Source of the DNA: Planctomycetota bacterium
GTDB lineage: Bacteria; Planctomycetota; Phycisphaerae; WQYP01
Direction: 5' to 3'
Length of the DNA stretch: 41,013 nucleotides
NCBI GenBank assembly: GCA_021808105.1
Contig: JAKBCC010000022.1
Coordinates: forward strand, 1 to 41,013
Made by a program: the position numbers and the translations under genes. Below the pieces are notes generated by a model that did not search any database, had not been told where the DNA came from, and worked only from the letters and a program-made list of their open reading frames with translations. Within the stretch, counting starts at the first letter, position 1, and the number at the start of each line of letters is the position of its first letter. Shown here piece by piece: positions 1 through 8,420 of the stretch.

Positions 1-186
1 GTAATGGCCGGGATTGCGATGGGTCTGAAATGTCCCGTATGCGCGGCGGAGGATCGAGCCGACTCTTAATAATGAGTCTGCGAGATCCGACAACAAAGCA
101 GGCGGGGCATTTCAGGCCCACCCGCGGGGCGGCTCTTCGGAGTACCATCCGTGCCAGGTACGCCATCGTCGCCGTTTCTTGTAGAG
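1..186. other. Left-edge non-coding stretch
   Basis: No supportable gene. The plus frame from position 1 stays open only to a TAA at 67-69 and contains a CPVC pair, so the last codons of a gene entering from the left are possible but cannot be shown. A small inverted repeat (GACTC at 61-65, GAGTC at 74-78) follows that stop and could be part of a weak terminator. Confidence 0.3.
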
Positions 187-340
187 CACCGGATGGTTAA
201 TCCGGTGGTTGATCCAGTGTCGCCAACCAACCACCGGGTTATCACCACGGTGGTCTATGACGCGACGATGCCTCGAGAAGCCAAAAATCATCCCGGCGCG
301 CCGGGATCGCAACCCGGCGATTACTCGGGCAGGCTCCTGG
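187..340 (+). repeat. Structured intergenic repeat, full copy A (154 bp)
   Basis: Nearly the same sequence recurs at 11881-12032, and its right half recurs at 1796-1880. It starts with a hairpin (CACCGGAT, short loop, ATCCGGTG). The CCACCG/CGGTGG arms near 229-254 can form a second. A perfect 18-bp palindrome, ATCCCGGCGCGCCGGGAT, sits at 290-307, and the copy ends in CGGGCAGGCTCCTGG. GGTGGTTG beside the first hairpin can pair instead with CAACCACC downstream, so alternative folds exist. It holds no plausible gene and no terminal inverted repeats typical of a transposon. A REP/BIME-like or RNA-structured repeat is the best description; its function is unknown. Confidence 0.85.
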
Positions 341-598
341 CGAAAAATCCGGTTATGCGTTGCGCAAAAGGACTACACGAAAGGGCAACATCTGTCGTTG
401 TCATGACATCACCTGCGGCTTGCGAAAAACAGCCATGCGACCGTTGCCGCGATTGAGAACATGGTAAATGACGCCGCCTCGTGCAACCTGCGCCGTTCGA
501 ACCATAAACCAAACGACACCTGCTTAACCCGCCCGTGCCAACAGCGATGAATGCCACCTTTTCGTGTGCTCCGGTGGATGTTTGCTTCATGCGGGTAC
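341..598. other. Intergenic, no gene seen
   Basis: Short open frames exist on both strands (the longest is 93 codons, minus, 321-602). None has a convincing ribosome site or a recognisable family, and they overlap each other in different frames. It could be the decayed 3' flank of the hydrolase gene, but nothing here proves a pseudogene. Confidence 0.4.
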
Positions 599-1501
599 TC
601 ATCTTCCCCCAAATTTCTCCAGCAACCGATCGACAGACCCGGCAATTTCATCCACATGTGTTTCTAGCGCGAAATGCCCTGTATCGAGAAGTTCGACAAT
701 GACATTTGAATTGTCCCGGCGATACGACTCGGCACCAACCGGAAGGAAAAATGGGTCATGCTTCCCCCAGATTGCTAGCATGGGAGGCTTGCAATCTCGG
801 AAATACTTCTGAAATTTTGGGTAGAGCGCAACATTGGAAGAATAATCAAGAAACAGATCGAGTTGGATTTCCTTCGCACCCGGGCGCTCCAGCAAGGCCG
901 CATCGAGAACATAGGCTTCGGGAGCGATCATCTCCGGGTCAGAAACGCCGTGCGTGTATTGCCAACGTGTAGCCTCAAGAGTCAAGAACGCACGGAGCCC
1001 ATCCCGATGCTCTTTAGTGGGTTCTGTCCAATAGCGCCGGATCGGGTCCCAAGCATCACTCAGGCCCTCTTCATAAGCATTGCCGTTCTGGGAGATGATT
1101 GCGGTTATTCGTTCCGGATGGGCAAGGGCAAGTCGAAAACCAACAGGCGCACCGTAATCAAAAACATAAAGCGCATAGCGTTTAAGGCCAAGAGAGTCCA
1201 CAAACTCTTGCATCGTGGAAGCAATAGAGTCGAAGGAATAGCGATAGTTGATCCCTTCTGATACCGTGGTAAAACCGAATCCCGGCAGATCCGCAGCGAT
1301 CACCCGGTAGCGATTAGCCAAGCGGGGGATTAACTCGCGAAACATGTGGGAGGATGTGGGGAATCCATGCAAAAGCAAGATAACCGGAGCCCCTATTGGG
1401 CCTGCTGCCCGATAAAAAACCCGGACTCCATTAATTTCAAGATTATGCAATGAAGTGCGTGCTACTGATACATGAGTCTGCGGATGAATGGGTATTGACA
1501 C
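599..1501 (-). CDS. Alpha/beta-fold hydrolase, haloalkane dehalogenase/epoxide hydrolase type
   Basis: A 300-residue soluble hydrolase. It shows the oxyanion motif HGFP (45-48), a nucleophile elbow VFDYGAP with Asp115, an acid in GKHDP (Asp249) and the catalytic His in TGHF (His276). An Asp rather than Ser nucleophile places it with haloalkane dehalogenases and epoxide hydrolases, which attack carbon through an ester intermediate. The true substrate cannot be read from sequence. The ATG is preceded by AGAAGGAGC about 7 nt upstream. It is monocistronic, points away from the sugar operon and lies between two same-orientation copies of the intergenic repeat, so it may be an acquired cassette. 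No signal peptide is visible. Confidence 0.85.
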   Translation of the reverse strand: MSIPIHPQTHVSVARTSLHNLEINGVRVFYRAAGPIGAPVILLLHGFPTSSHMFRELIPRLANRYRVIAADLPGFGFTTVSEGINYRYSFDSIASTMQEFVDSLGLKRYALYVFDYGAPVGFRLALAHPERITAIISQNGNAYEEGLSDAWDPIRRYWTEPTKEHRDGLRAFLTLEATRWQYTHGVSDPEMIAPEAYVLDAALLERPGAKEIQLDLFLDYSSNVALYPKFQKYFRDCKPPMLAIWGKHDPFFLPVGAESYRRDNSNVIVELLDTGHFALETHVDEIAGSVDRLLEKFGGR

Positions 1502-1611
1502 CGTATGCTCCTTCTGGCAGTTAGGAAGCCTTTTAAATTAAATGCTCAACCAATACTGCCTAACTGTATTGTAACTGTCCAAAAGTAATGTTGCCAACGT
1601 ATTTTCTGTGT

Positions 1612-1632
1612 GTTTTTTTTGTGAAAAAAAAC
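1612..1632. repeat. Perfect poly-T/poly-A inverted repeat
   Basis: GTTTTTTTT, then GTG, then AAAAAAAAC form a perfect 9-bp inverted repeat in the otherwise geneless stretch 1502-1795. It lies upstream of the minus-strand hydrolase and about 400 bp before the sugar operon. It is symmetric and AT-only, so it could be a nucleoid-protein or bent-DNA site; it lacks the GC-rich stem of a terminator. The rest of 1502-1795 shows nothing else recognisable. Confidence 0.5.
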
Positions 1633-1795
1633 GCAAGGGATAAGCGGAAAAATTATTAAGGTTTTTTCCGCTGGTTTCGACGGTTGAAAGGCGCCAGCGA
1701 GTGGAAATCACATTGGCACGACCGACGCGGGCGATTTTGAGATCATTCTTGTCCGGGAGGTGGTGGATTTTTCCCCCACTGCGTCTAGCATCCGG

Positions 1796-1880
1796 TATGA
1801 CGCGACGGTGCCTCGAAAAGCCGAAAATCATCCCGGCGCGCCGGGATCGCAACCCGGCGATTACTCGGACAGGCTCCTGG
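1796..1880 (+). repeat. Structured intergenic repeat, right-half copy B (85 bp)
   Basis: This matches the right half of copy A (256-340) with only a few substitutions, including the perfect 18-bp palindrome (here 1830-1847), the CCGGGATCGCAACCCGG hairpin and the ending CGGACAGGCTCCTGG. The left hairpins of the full copy are absent, showing that the element is modular or was truncated. It lies directly upstream of the iterons and promoter of the sugar-phosphate operon. Confidence 0.85.
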
Positions 1881-1898
1881 GGCGGTTCTCCAAATTAA

Positions 1899-1939
1899 TC
1901 GAATCGCTGTATGTCGAATCGCTTTATCGAATCGCTTTA
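1899..1939 (+). repeat. Three 13-bp direct repeats (iteron-like)
   Basis: TCGAATCGCTGTA at 1899-1911 is followed by two identical TCGAATCGCTTTA copies at 1914-1926 and 1927-1939. The last ends one base before a candidate -35 box (1941). Tandem sites touching a -35 element are a common arrangement for an activator or repressor, so this is a candidate operator array for the sugar-phosphate operon. The binding protein is unknown. Confidence 0.6.
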
Positions 1940-1940
1940 C

Positions 1941-1969
1941 TTGCATATCGCGGTTGAAGGTTCTACGAT
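1941..1969 (+). promoter_or_regulatory. Candidate sigma-70 promoter of the sugar-phosphate operon
   Basis: TTGCAT (1941-1946), a 17-bp spacer and TACGAT (1964-1969), about 75 bp before the HAD gene. Both boxes match the consensus only moderately, which would fit a promoter needing help from a factor bound at the adjacent 13-bp repeats. Confidence 0.35.
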
Positions 1970-2043
1970 GCTAGGGAAGTGGGGAGGCAGGACATTGACC
2001 GATTAGTGACTGGCCGAAATGGTTCCAGAGAAAGTTGGTGGTT

Positions 2044-2880
2044 ATGCAAGCGGGCAGCAGAGAAAAAGCGGAAACGATTCAGTTGTTAATTGCCGATGTT
2101 GATGGCACCCTGGTAACGCAGGATAAAGTGCTTACGCCCCGTGCCATTGCGGCGGTGGCGCGACTCAAAGATGCGGGAATTAAATTTGCCATTACCAGCG
2201 GTCGGCCGCCGCTGGGCATGGAGATGCTCATTAAGCCACTACATATCACCACACCTATATCCGCATTTAACGGCGGCCTTTTTGTCAAACCGGATTTATC
2301 TATTATTGATCAGCGGGTACTGCCTGCGGATGTGGCCGGGCAGGTGGTCAAAACCATTACGGATCATCACCTTGATGTTTGGATTTACCGGGGCAACGAC
2401 TGGTTTGCCCGTTCCGAGCACGGGTCGCACGTGGACAGAGAATCCTGGACTGTGAAATTCAAGCCAAAGATTGTCAGCACGTTTGATGATGTGCTGGATA
2501 ACGTGGTAAAAATTGTGGGCGTCAGTGATGATCTCGAAGCGGTAGCGCGTGCGGAAACTGATGCTCAAGAGCAATTTGGTGATCACGTATCGGCCACGCG
2601 TTCCCAGCCCTATTATCTGGATGTCACGCATCCGGATGCCAACAAAGGCGGCGTGGCGCTGCGGTTGGCGAAAGAATTTAACTTATCAACGTCGCGCATC
2701 GCCACGATCGGTGACATGCCCAATGATGTGCGGATGTTTGCCCATAGCGGTTTATCCATCGCCATGGGCAATGCTGATGTGCAGGTCAAGCGTGCGGCGC
2801 GGCGGGTGACCAAATCCAATGAAGAAGACGGGTTTGCCATAGCGGTGGAAAAATATATTTTGCCGACAGCGGCGGGGTAG
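2044..2880 (+). CDS. HAD-superfamily (Cof-type) sugar phosphatase
   Basis: A cytosolic phosphatase of about 278 residues in the Cof/YbiV-like HAD IIB group, which act on sugar phosphates and similar metabolites. The motifs are complete: DVDGTLV near the N-terminus (nucleophile Asp), TSGRP, NKGGVALRLA with the conserved Lys, and GDMPNDVRMF for Mg binding. The frame also allows TTG at 2035 or GTG at 2038. ATG 2044 is preferred because GAGAAAG then sits about 9 nt upstream. It is the first gene of the operon that continues with gnd and zwf, so a role in clearing a pentose-phosphate-pathway side product is plausible, though this is inference. Confidence 0.85.
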   Translation: MQAGSREKAETIQLLIADVDGTLVTQDKVLTPRAIAAVARLKDAGIKFAITSGRPPLGMEMLIKPLHITTPISAFNGGLFVKPDLSIIDQRVLPADVAGQVVKTITDHHLDVWIYRGNDWFARSEHGSHVDRESWTVKFKPKIVSTFDDVLDNVVKIVGVSDDLEAVARAETDAQEQFGDHVSATRSQPYYLDVTHPDANKGGVALRLAKEFNLSTSRIATIGDMPNDVRMFAHSGLSIAMGNADVQVKRAARRVTKSNEEDGFAIAVEKYILPTAAG

Positions 2881-2953
2881 TGGGCGAGAATTTCAGGCCG
2901 GGCGGACGGCATTGCCGGGCATGAGCGAGGCATTTTGCAAAAAGGAATCAACA

Positions 2954-3970
2954 ATGGAAATGGGCATGATTGGATTGGGGCGTATGGGGGCCAACATGGT
3001 GCAGCGGCTTATTGCGGGAGGGCACCATTGTGTGGTGCATGATGTGAATGTCAAAAGCGTGGAAGCCATGCAGGCCAAAGGCGGCATTGGCGCTAAGACT
3101 TTAGAGGAATTTGTCGGGAAACTGGCCACGCCGCGGGTGGTGTGGCTGATGGTTCCGGCGGGCGTGGTGGATACCACGCTGGAAAAAATCGTACCATTGC
3201 TGCAGGCGGGCGACACCATCATTGATGGCGGAAATTCCTATTACCACGACGATATTCGCCGGGCTAAGCAACTTAAAGATCGTCATATCCATTATGTGGA
3301 TGTTGGGACATCCGGCGGTGTATGGGGATTGGATCGGGGCTATTGCATGATGATCGGCGGTGAGGCGGAGGTTGTGCAGCGCTTAGATCCGATTTTTGCC
3401 ACGCTGGCACCGGGGGTGAAGACCGCGGCCCGAACACCGGGGCGGGAAAAGCAGCCGATCAGCCCTGCGGAAAACGGATACCTGCACTGTGGTCCGCATG
3501 GGGCGGGCCATTTTGTGAAAATGGTGCACAACGGCATTGAATATGGCATTATGGCGGCGTATGCGGAAGGGCTTAATATTCTCAAGCACGCCAACGCCGG
3601 TAAAGATCAACAACAGATGGATGCGGAAACCGCCCCCTTAAGCAATCCGGAATATTACCAGTATGATCTGAATTTACCGGATGTAGCGGAAGTGTGGCGG
3701 CGCGGTTCGGTTATTGGTTCATGGCTGCTGGATTTAACGGCTATTGCCTTGGCCAAGGATCCCGGAATGGAAAAATTTGCCGGGCGCGTTTCTGATTCCG
3801 GGGAGGGGCGTTGGACGGTTGCGGCGGCGATTGATGAATCGGTGCCCGTTCCGGTATTAAGTGCAGCGCTGTACGAGCGGTTCGCGTCACGGGGTGAGGC
3901 GGAATTTGCCGATCGGCTCTTATCGGCGATGCGGTATGAATTCGGGGGGCACGTGGAAAAGGGGGCGTGA
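2954..3970 (+). CDS. gnd: 6-phosphogluconate dehydrogenase, decarboxylating (short form)
   Basis: It oxidises 6-phosphogluconate to ribulose-5-phosphate and CO2. The protein has about 338 residues, the short class (about 300-340) rather than the 470-residue enterobacterial enzyme. It opens with MGMIGLGRMGANM, the Rossmann fingerprint, followed by HDVN at the end of the second strand. DGGNSYYHDD and GTSGGVWG are substrate-site motifs, and GHFVKMVHNGIEYG carries the catalytic Lys. An upstream in-frame ATG at 2912 exists, but ATG 2954 follows AAAAAGGA at good distance and matches the family start. It sits 73 bp after the HAD gene and about 50 bp before zwf. In related short enzymes NAD or NADP use varies, so cofactor is left open. 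Confidence 0.93.
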   Translation: MEMGMIGLGRMGANMVQRLIAGGHHCVVHDVNVKSVEAMQAKGGIGAKTLEEFVGKLATPRVVWLMVPAGVVDTTLEKIVPLLQAGDTIIDGGNSYYHDDIRRAKQLKDRHIHYVDVGTSGGVWGLDRGYCMMIGGEAEVVQRLDPIFATLAPGVKTAARTPGREKQPISPAENGYLHCGPHGAGHFVKMVHNGIEYGIMAAYAEGLNILKHANAGKDQQQMDAETAPLSNPEYYQYDLNLPDVAEVWRRGSVIGSWLLDLTAIALAKDPGMEKFAGRVSDSGEGRWTVAAAIDESVPVPVLSAALYERFASRGEAEFADRLLSAMRYEFGGHVEKGA

Positions 3971-4021
3971 GGGGCTTTTTTCGGTTGGCCATGCGGCGGT
4001 TATTTTGTCAGGAGACGGGCT

Positions 4022-5413
4022 GTGGTAGATCAAGCGGATGCGTTGGTGTTTTTCGGTGCGACCGGAGACCTGGCGTATAAGAAAATTTTCCCCTCATTGC
4101 AGTCCATGATTCGGCATGGGCGCTTGAATATCCCGGTGATCGGTGTGGCCAAACAGGGCTGGAAACTGGAACAGTTCAAGGCGCGGGCTAAGGCGAGTCT
4201 GGATGAGCACGGCGGTGGCGCGGATCCGGAAGCACTTAAAAAGCTGTTTTCACTGCTTAAGTATGTGGATGGGGATTATCAATCACCGGAAACATTTCAG
4301 GAATTGCGCCGCACGCTTGATGGGGCAAAACATCCCATGCACTATCTGGCCATTCCACCGAGCATGTTTGCGACCGTTGGTGAAGGCCTGGCAAAATCGC
4401 AATGCAATCAAGGTGCACGCATTGTGGTGGAAAAGCCGTTCGGGCGAAGTCTGGCTTCAGCGCGTGAACTAAATGCCACACTGCAGAAATATTTTCCCGA
4501 AAATGCTATTTTTCGTATTGACCATTATCTGGGCAAGGAACCGGTGCAAAGTCTGTTGTATTCACGGTTTGCCAATGCGGTTTTAGAACCGCTGTGGAAC
4601 CGCAATTATGTCTCGTCCGTGCAGATCACGATGGCGGAGGAATTCGGCGTGAAAGGCCGGGGGAGTTTTTATGAGCAGACTGGGGCGATACGTGATGTTC
4701 TGCAAAATCATATCATGCAGCTGATCGCGTGCCTGGCGATGGAGCCCCCATCGGGCGAAGGCGAACCCCTGCGTGATGAACGGGCCAAGGCGCTGGCGCT
4801 GGTTCGCACGCTGACACCAGCCGATGTGGTGCGGGGGCAATTTGCGGGCTACCTTGATGAGAATGGCGTGGCGAAAGATTCAACGGTGGAAACATTTGCG
4901 GCCGTGCGCTTATGGATTGATTCCTGGCGCTGGGCGGATGTGCCGTTTTACGTCCGTGTGGGCAAGTGTCTGCCGGTATCATGCACGGAAATTGTTGTGG
5001 ATTTCAAAAAGCCGCCCCAGCACGTTTTCCGTGAATCCAGCATCGGGAGCAGCAACCATCTGCGATTTCGGCTAAGCCCGGACGTGGTATTGGCCATGGG
5101 CATGCGGGTGAAAAAAGTCGGCGAGGGCCTGGTAGGCACCAGCGTGGAACTGATCGCCCAGCGGCATCCGCATGATGAAATGGAACCCTACGAGCGGCTG
5201 CTGCTGGATGCAGCGTGGGGGAAAGCGGACTTTTTCGCCCGTGAAGATCAGGTCGAAGAGGCGTGGCGGATTGTTGATCCTATTCTGGGCAACCCGGCAC
5301 CGGTTGAGGTTTACGCCCCCGGAACGTGGGGGCCTAAGCAAGCGCAGGATTTGTTGCATCAGGGTTGCACATGGCATGATCCGCGCGATGGGCCGGTAGA
5401 CCCGGATGCGTAA
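4022..5413 (+). CDS. zwf: Glucose-6-phosphate 1-dehydrogenase
   Basis: It makes 6-phosphogluconolactone from glucose-6-phosphate, the entry to the oxidative pentose phosphate pathway. At 463 residues it is slightly shorter than the usual 480-510. The dinucleotide motif [11 protein letters not shown] is at 11-21, EKPFG at 137-141, and the active-site signature [12 protein letters not shown] at 165-176. The start is GTG 4022 with AGGAG about 9 nt upstream. No 6-phosphogluconolactonase gene is present in the window, so the lactone step must be encoded elsewhere or be spontaneous. It lies between gnd and tal in one direction. Confidence 0.96.
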   Translation: MVDQADALVFFGATGDLAYKKIFPSLQSMIRHGRLNIPVIGVAKQGWKLEQFKARAKASLDEHGGGADPEALKKLFSLLKYVDGDYQSPETFQELRRTLDGAKHPMHYLAIPPSMFATVGEGLAKSQCNQGARIVVEKPFGRSLASARELNATLQKYFPENAIFRIDHYLGKEPVQSLLYSRFANAVLEPLWNRNYVSSVQITMAEEFGVKGRGSFYEQTGAIRDVLQNHIMQLIACLAMEPPSGEGEPLRDERAKALALVRTLTPADVVRGQFAGYLDENGVAKDSTVETFAAVRLWIDSWRWADVPFYVRVGKCLPVSCTEIVVDFKKPPQHVFRESSIGSSNHLRFRLSPDVVLAMGMRVKKVGEGLVGTSVELIAQRHPHDEMEPYERLLLDAAWGKADFFAREDQVEEAWRIVDPILGNPAPVEVYAPGTWGPKQAQDLLHQGCTWHDPRDGPVDPDA

Positions 5414-5427
5414 GCGGAATTGCTTTT

Positions 5428-5485
5428 GTGGGATAAAAAAGTGTGGGATAAAAAAGTTTCCCTGGAATTGGTGCGGTGATAGAAT
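5428..5485 (+). promoter_or_regulatory. 15-bp tandem A-tract repeat plus candidate internal promoter before tal
   Basis: GTGGGATAAAAAAGT occurs twice in perfect tandem (5428-5442, 5443-5457). It is followed by TTTCCC (5457-5462), a 17-bp spacer and TAGAAT (5480-5485). The -35 box is poor, but two A6 tracts immediately upstream of it occupy the place of an UP element. The gap between zwf and tal (163 bp) is the longest inside the operon, which supports a secondary start here. The rest of the gap shows no gene. Confidence 0.4.
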
Positions 5486-5576
5486 AAGGACATGCGGTTG
5501 AATGACGTCACAGCCGATCTTCATTCAAACTGCCGATTCGGCGTAAAAACACTCGGCTCTTTGTAAAGGTGCAAAA

Positions 5577-6683
5577 ATGATTACAGACAAAACATCATCG
5601 CCCACAGGCCTGCTTCACAGCATGGGGCAAAGCTTATGGTTGGACAACATCACACGAAAGCTCCTTACCAGCGGTACGCTCAAGCAGTACATCACGGAGT
5701 TGTCGGTCACAGGGCTTACCAGCAATCCGACCATTTTTGATCACGCCATCAGCAAATATGATTTTTATGATACCGCCATCCGGACGGCGCATGACGGGGG
5801 CACGACGTCGCCGGAATCCATTTTCTTCAGTTTAGCCATTGAAGATTTACAGGGTGCGGCCGATTTATTTCGACCGGTTTATGATAAGACGTTGGGTGTG
5901 GATGGCTTTGTGTCGCTGGAAGTTTCTCCGCTGCTGGCTTACGACACCGCTGGAACACTGGCGGCGGCTAAGGAACTTTTCAGCCGGGCCAAGCGTCCCA
6001 ATTTATTTATAAAAATTCCCGGTACAACCGAAGGCCTTCCGGCCATTGAAGAAGCGATTTTCAGCGGAATACCAGTCAATGTCACCTTGCTGTTTTCACC
6101 GCAGCAATATCTGGCCGCGGCGCAGGCCTATACGCGCGGCATTCAGCGGCGCATTGCCGCGAAGCTCAATCCACGCGTGGCGTCCGTGGCGTCGGTGTTT
6201 ATAAGCCGCTGGGACAAAGCCATCATGGGCAAAGGGCCTGAAGCGCTGCGTAATAAACTTGGTGTCGCGGTGGGATACAAAATTTACAAAGCCTATCGGG
6301 ACTTGCTGGGCGGGGAAGAATGGAAAAAACTGCTGGCACAGGGTGCCACGCCGCAACGACTGCTCTGGGCCAGCACGGGAACCAAAGACCCGTCGGCCCC
6401 CGATACGTTTTACATCACCGCACTGGCCGCACCGGATACGGTGAACACCATGCCCGAAGAAACACTTCTGGCATTTGCCAATCACGGCAAGATCGGATCG
6501 CCTATGACCACTGATGTGACGGAGGCCGACAAGATTATCCAGCAGGCGGCGCAGGCGGGATTTACGGTTGATAAGCTGGCGGCACAGTTGCAGAAGGAAG
6601 GGGCCGAGTCCTTTGTTAAATCATGGAATGATTTGTTGAAGGTCGTGGGTCAGAAGAGTTCCGCGCTTGCCGCAGCGTCTTGA
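5577..6683 (+). CDS. tal: Transaldolase
   Basis: It moves a dihydroxyacetone unit between sedoheptulose-7-phosphate and glyceraldehyde-3-phosphate, yielding erythrose-4-phosphate and fructose-6-phosphate. The 368 residues fit the long transaldolase class of actinobacteria, cyanobacteria and planctomycetes. Seen motifs: QSLWLDNITR at the N-terminus, TGLTSNPTIFDHA (46-58), LEVSP, the Schiff-base Lys146 in FIKIPGT, VNVTLLFS, and the late substrate-site motif LLWASTGTKDP. AAAGGTG precedes the ATG. It is followed 33 bp later by pgi, and the two together return pentose carbon to glycolysis. Confidence 0.95.
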   Translation: MITDKTSSPTGLLHSMGQSLWLDNITRKLLTSGTLKQYITELSVTGLTSNPTIFDHAISKYDFYDTAIRTAHDGGTTSPESIFFSLAIEDLQGAADLFRPVYDKTLGVDGFVSLEVSPLLAYDTAGTLAAAKELFSRAKRPNLFIKIPGTTEGLPAIEEAIFSGIPVNVTLLFSPQQYLAAAQAYTRGIQRRIAAKLNPRVASVASVFISRWDKAIMGKGPEALRNKLGVAVGYKIYKAYRDLLGGEEWKKLLAQGATPQRLLWASTGTKDPSAPDTFYITALAAPDTVNTMPEETLLAFANHGKIGSPMTTDVTEADKIIQQAAQAGFTVDKLAAQLQKEGAESFVKSWNDLLKVVGQKSSALAAAS

Positions 6684-6716
6684 ATTTTCATCATGCAACC
6701 TTTTATGGAGTAACCC

Positions 6717-8378
6717 ATGTCCGCATCGAGCGCCCCATCCGTTGATCCTAAAATGGCCGTCCCTCTGACCAGCCGACCGGCATTTCAATCACTGTCCAAG
6801 CATTTTGAAACCGCCAGTGCGCTGCATCTTCGGGATCTGTTTACCGCGGATCCGGGGCGTGCGGAAAAATTTACCGCAGAAGCCGCGGGATTATTTTTGG
6901 ATTATTCAAAAAATCGGATCACCGATGAGACGCTTACGCTGTTGCTGGATTTGGCGCGGCAATCGGGCGTTCAGGAACATATCGCGGCGATGTTTGCCGG
7001 TGAAAAAATCAATATCACGGAGAATCGTTCCGTGCTGCACGTGGCCCTGCGATCGGCACGTACCGACAGTTATCTTTCCGATGGGCATAATGTTGTGCCT
7101 GAGGTACATGAAGTGCTCAACCGCATGGCGGCATTTGCCAGCCGGGTGCGGTCCGGGGAATGGAAGGGGTTTACCGGAAAGCCCATACGCAATGTGGTCA
7201 ATATTGGCATTGGCGGATCGGATCTTGGCCCGGTGATGGCGTATGAGGCGTTACGGCATTATTCGCGGCGGGAAATGACGTTCCGTTTTGTGTCCAACAT
7301 TGATGGGACGGATTTTGCCGAGGCCACACATGATCTGTCACCGGATGAAACGCTGTTTATTATTTCCTCTAAAACATTTACCACGCTTGAAACCATGACC
7401 AACGCCCATACCGCCCGGGATTGGCTGCTGGCCGCCGCCAAAGATCCGGCGCATACCGCCAAGCATTTTGTCGCCGTTTCCACAAACGCCACCGAAGTGA
7501 CGGCCTTCGGCATTGATACTGCCAATATGTTCGGATTCTGGGACTGGGTAGGCGGCCGGTATTCCATGGATTCGGCGATCGGCTTATCCACGATGCTGGC
7601 GGTGGGGCCGGAGAATTTCACGCGGCTGCTTTCTGGGTTTCGCGCTATGGATACGCATTTCCGCACGGCACCGTTGGAACGCAATATGCCGGTTATCATG
7701 GGGCTTTTATCGGTCTGGTATAACAATTTCTTTGGTGCCCAGACCGTGGCCGTCTTGCCGTATGATCAATATCTCAAACGGTTCCCGGCCTATCTGCAGC
7801 AGCTTACCATGGAATCCAACGGCAAGAGCGTCACCCTGTCAGGACAACGGGTGGATTATGAAACCGGGCCTATTTTCTGGGGTGAGCCGGGAACCAATGG
7901 CCAGCATTCTTTTTATCAGTTGATCCATCAGGGCACCAAGTTAATCCCCTGCGATTTCATCGGTTTTGCGCAGTCACTGAATCCTCTGGGAAATCATCAT
8001 GATCTGCTGATGGCCAATGTATTTGCGCAGGCTGAGGCTCTGGCCTTTGGAAAAACCGAGGCCCAGGTCCGGCAGGAAGGGACGGTGGAATGGCTGATTC
8101 CGCACCGGACCTTTGACGGCAATCGCCCCAGCAATGTCATTCTGGCCAAAGAGTTGACACCGGAAATTCTGGGGGCGCTGGTGGCGCTTTATGAACATTC
8201 GGTATTTACGCAGGGCGTCATATTTTCCGTTGATTCGTTTGATCAGTGGGGGGTGGAGCTGGGAAAAGTTCTGGCGAAAAAAATTGCCGCGGAATTGGCG
8301 GCCACGGATGATTCCGGTTTGAAACATGACAGTTCCACCAACGCTTTGATGCGCCGCTATCGGCATGACAAAGCCTGA
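6717..8378 (+). CDS. pgi: Glucose-6-phosphate isomerase
   Basis: It interconverts glucose-6-phosphate and fructose-6-phosphate. The 553 residues match the long bacterial/eukaryotic family. Landmarks: [11 protein letters not shown] (162-172), [39 protein letters not shown] with the catalytic Glu and His region, and the C-terminal signature [13 protein letters not shown] with the catalytic Lys. The RBS is GGAG 7 nt before the ATG. It sits in the same operon as zwf, allowing cycling of fructose-6-phosphate through the oxidative branch for NADPH. Confidence 0.97.
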   Translation: MSASSAPSVDPKMAVPLTSRPAFQSLSKHFETASALHLRDLFTADPGRAEKFTAEAAGLFLDYSKNRITDETLTLLLDLARQSGVQEHIAAMFAGEKINITENRSVLHVALRSARTDSYLSDGHNVVPEVHEVLNRMAAFASRVRSGEWKGFTGKPIRNVVNIGIGGSDLGPVMAYEALRHYSRREMTFRFVSNIDGTDFAEATHDLSPDETLFIISSKTFTTLETMTNAHTARDWLLAAAKDPAHTAKHFVAVSTNATEVTAFGIDTANMFGFWDWVGGRYSMDSAIGLSTMLAVGPENFTRLLSGFRAMDTHFRTAPLERNMPVIMGLLSVWYNNFFGAQTVAVLPYDQYLKRFPAYLQQLTMESNGKSVTLSGQRVDYETGPIFWGEPGTNGQHSFYQLIHQGTKLIPCDFIGFAQSLNPLGNHHDLLMANVFAQAEALAFGKTEAQVRQEGTVEWLIPHRTFDGNRPSNVILAKELTPEILGALVALYEHSVFTQGVIFSVDSFDQWGVELGKVLAKKIAAELAATDDSGLKHDSSTNALMRRYRHDKA

Positions 8379-8420
8379 TGGAACACGCAGGCCTGCCCTG
8401 CGCTTAACAGGAGAAATGCC

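Noticed and set aside
187-340. Repeat as a transposon or MITE with terminal inverted repeats
   Set aside because: The ends (CACCGGAT and GGCTCCTGG) are not inverted copies of each other, and no target-site duplications were seen at copies A or C.
321-602. 93-codon minus-strand frame downstream of the hydrolase
   Set aside because: No ribosome site, no family resemblance, Ser/Arg/Cys-rich composition typical of a chance frame, and it runs into the intergenic repeat.
1899-1939. 13-bp repeats as a small CRISPR array
   Set aside because: Units are too short and spaced by 0-2 bp, with no spacers and no cas genes.
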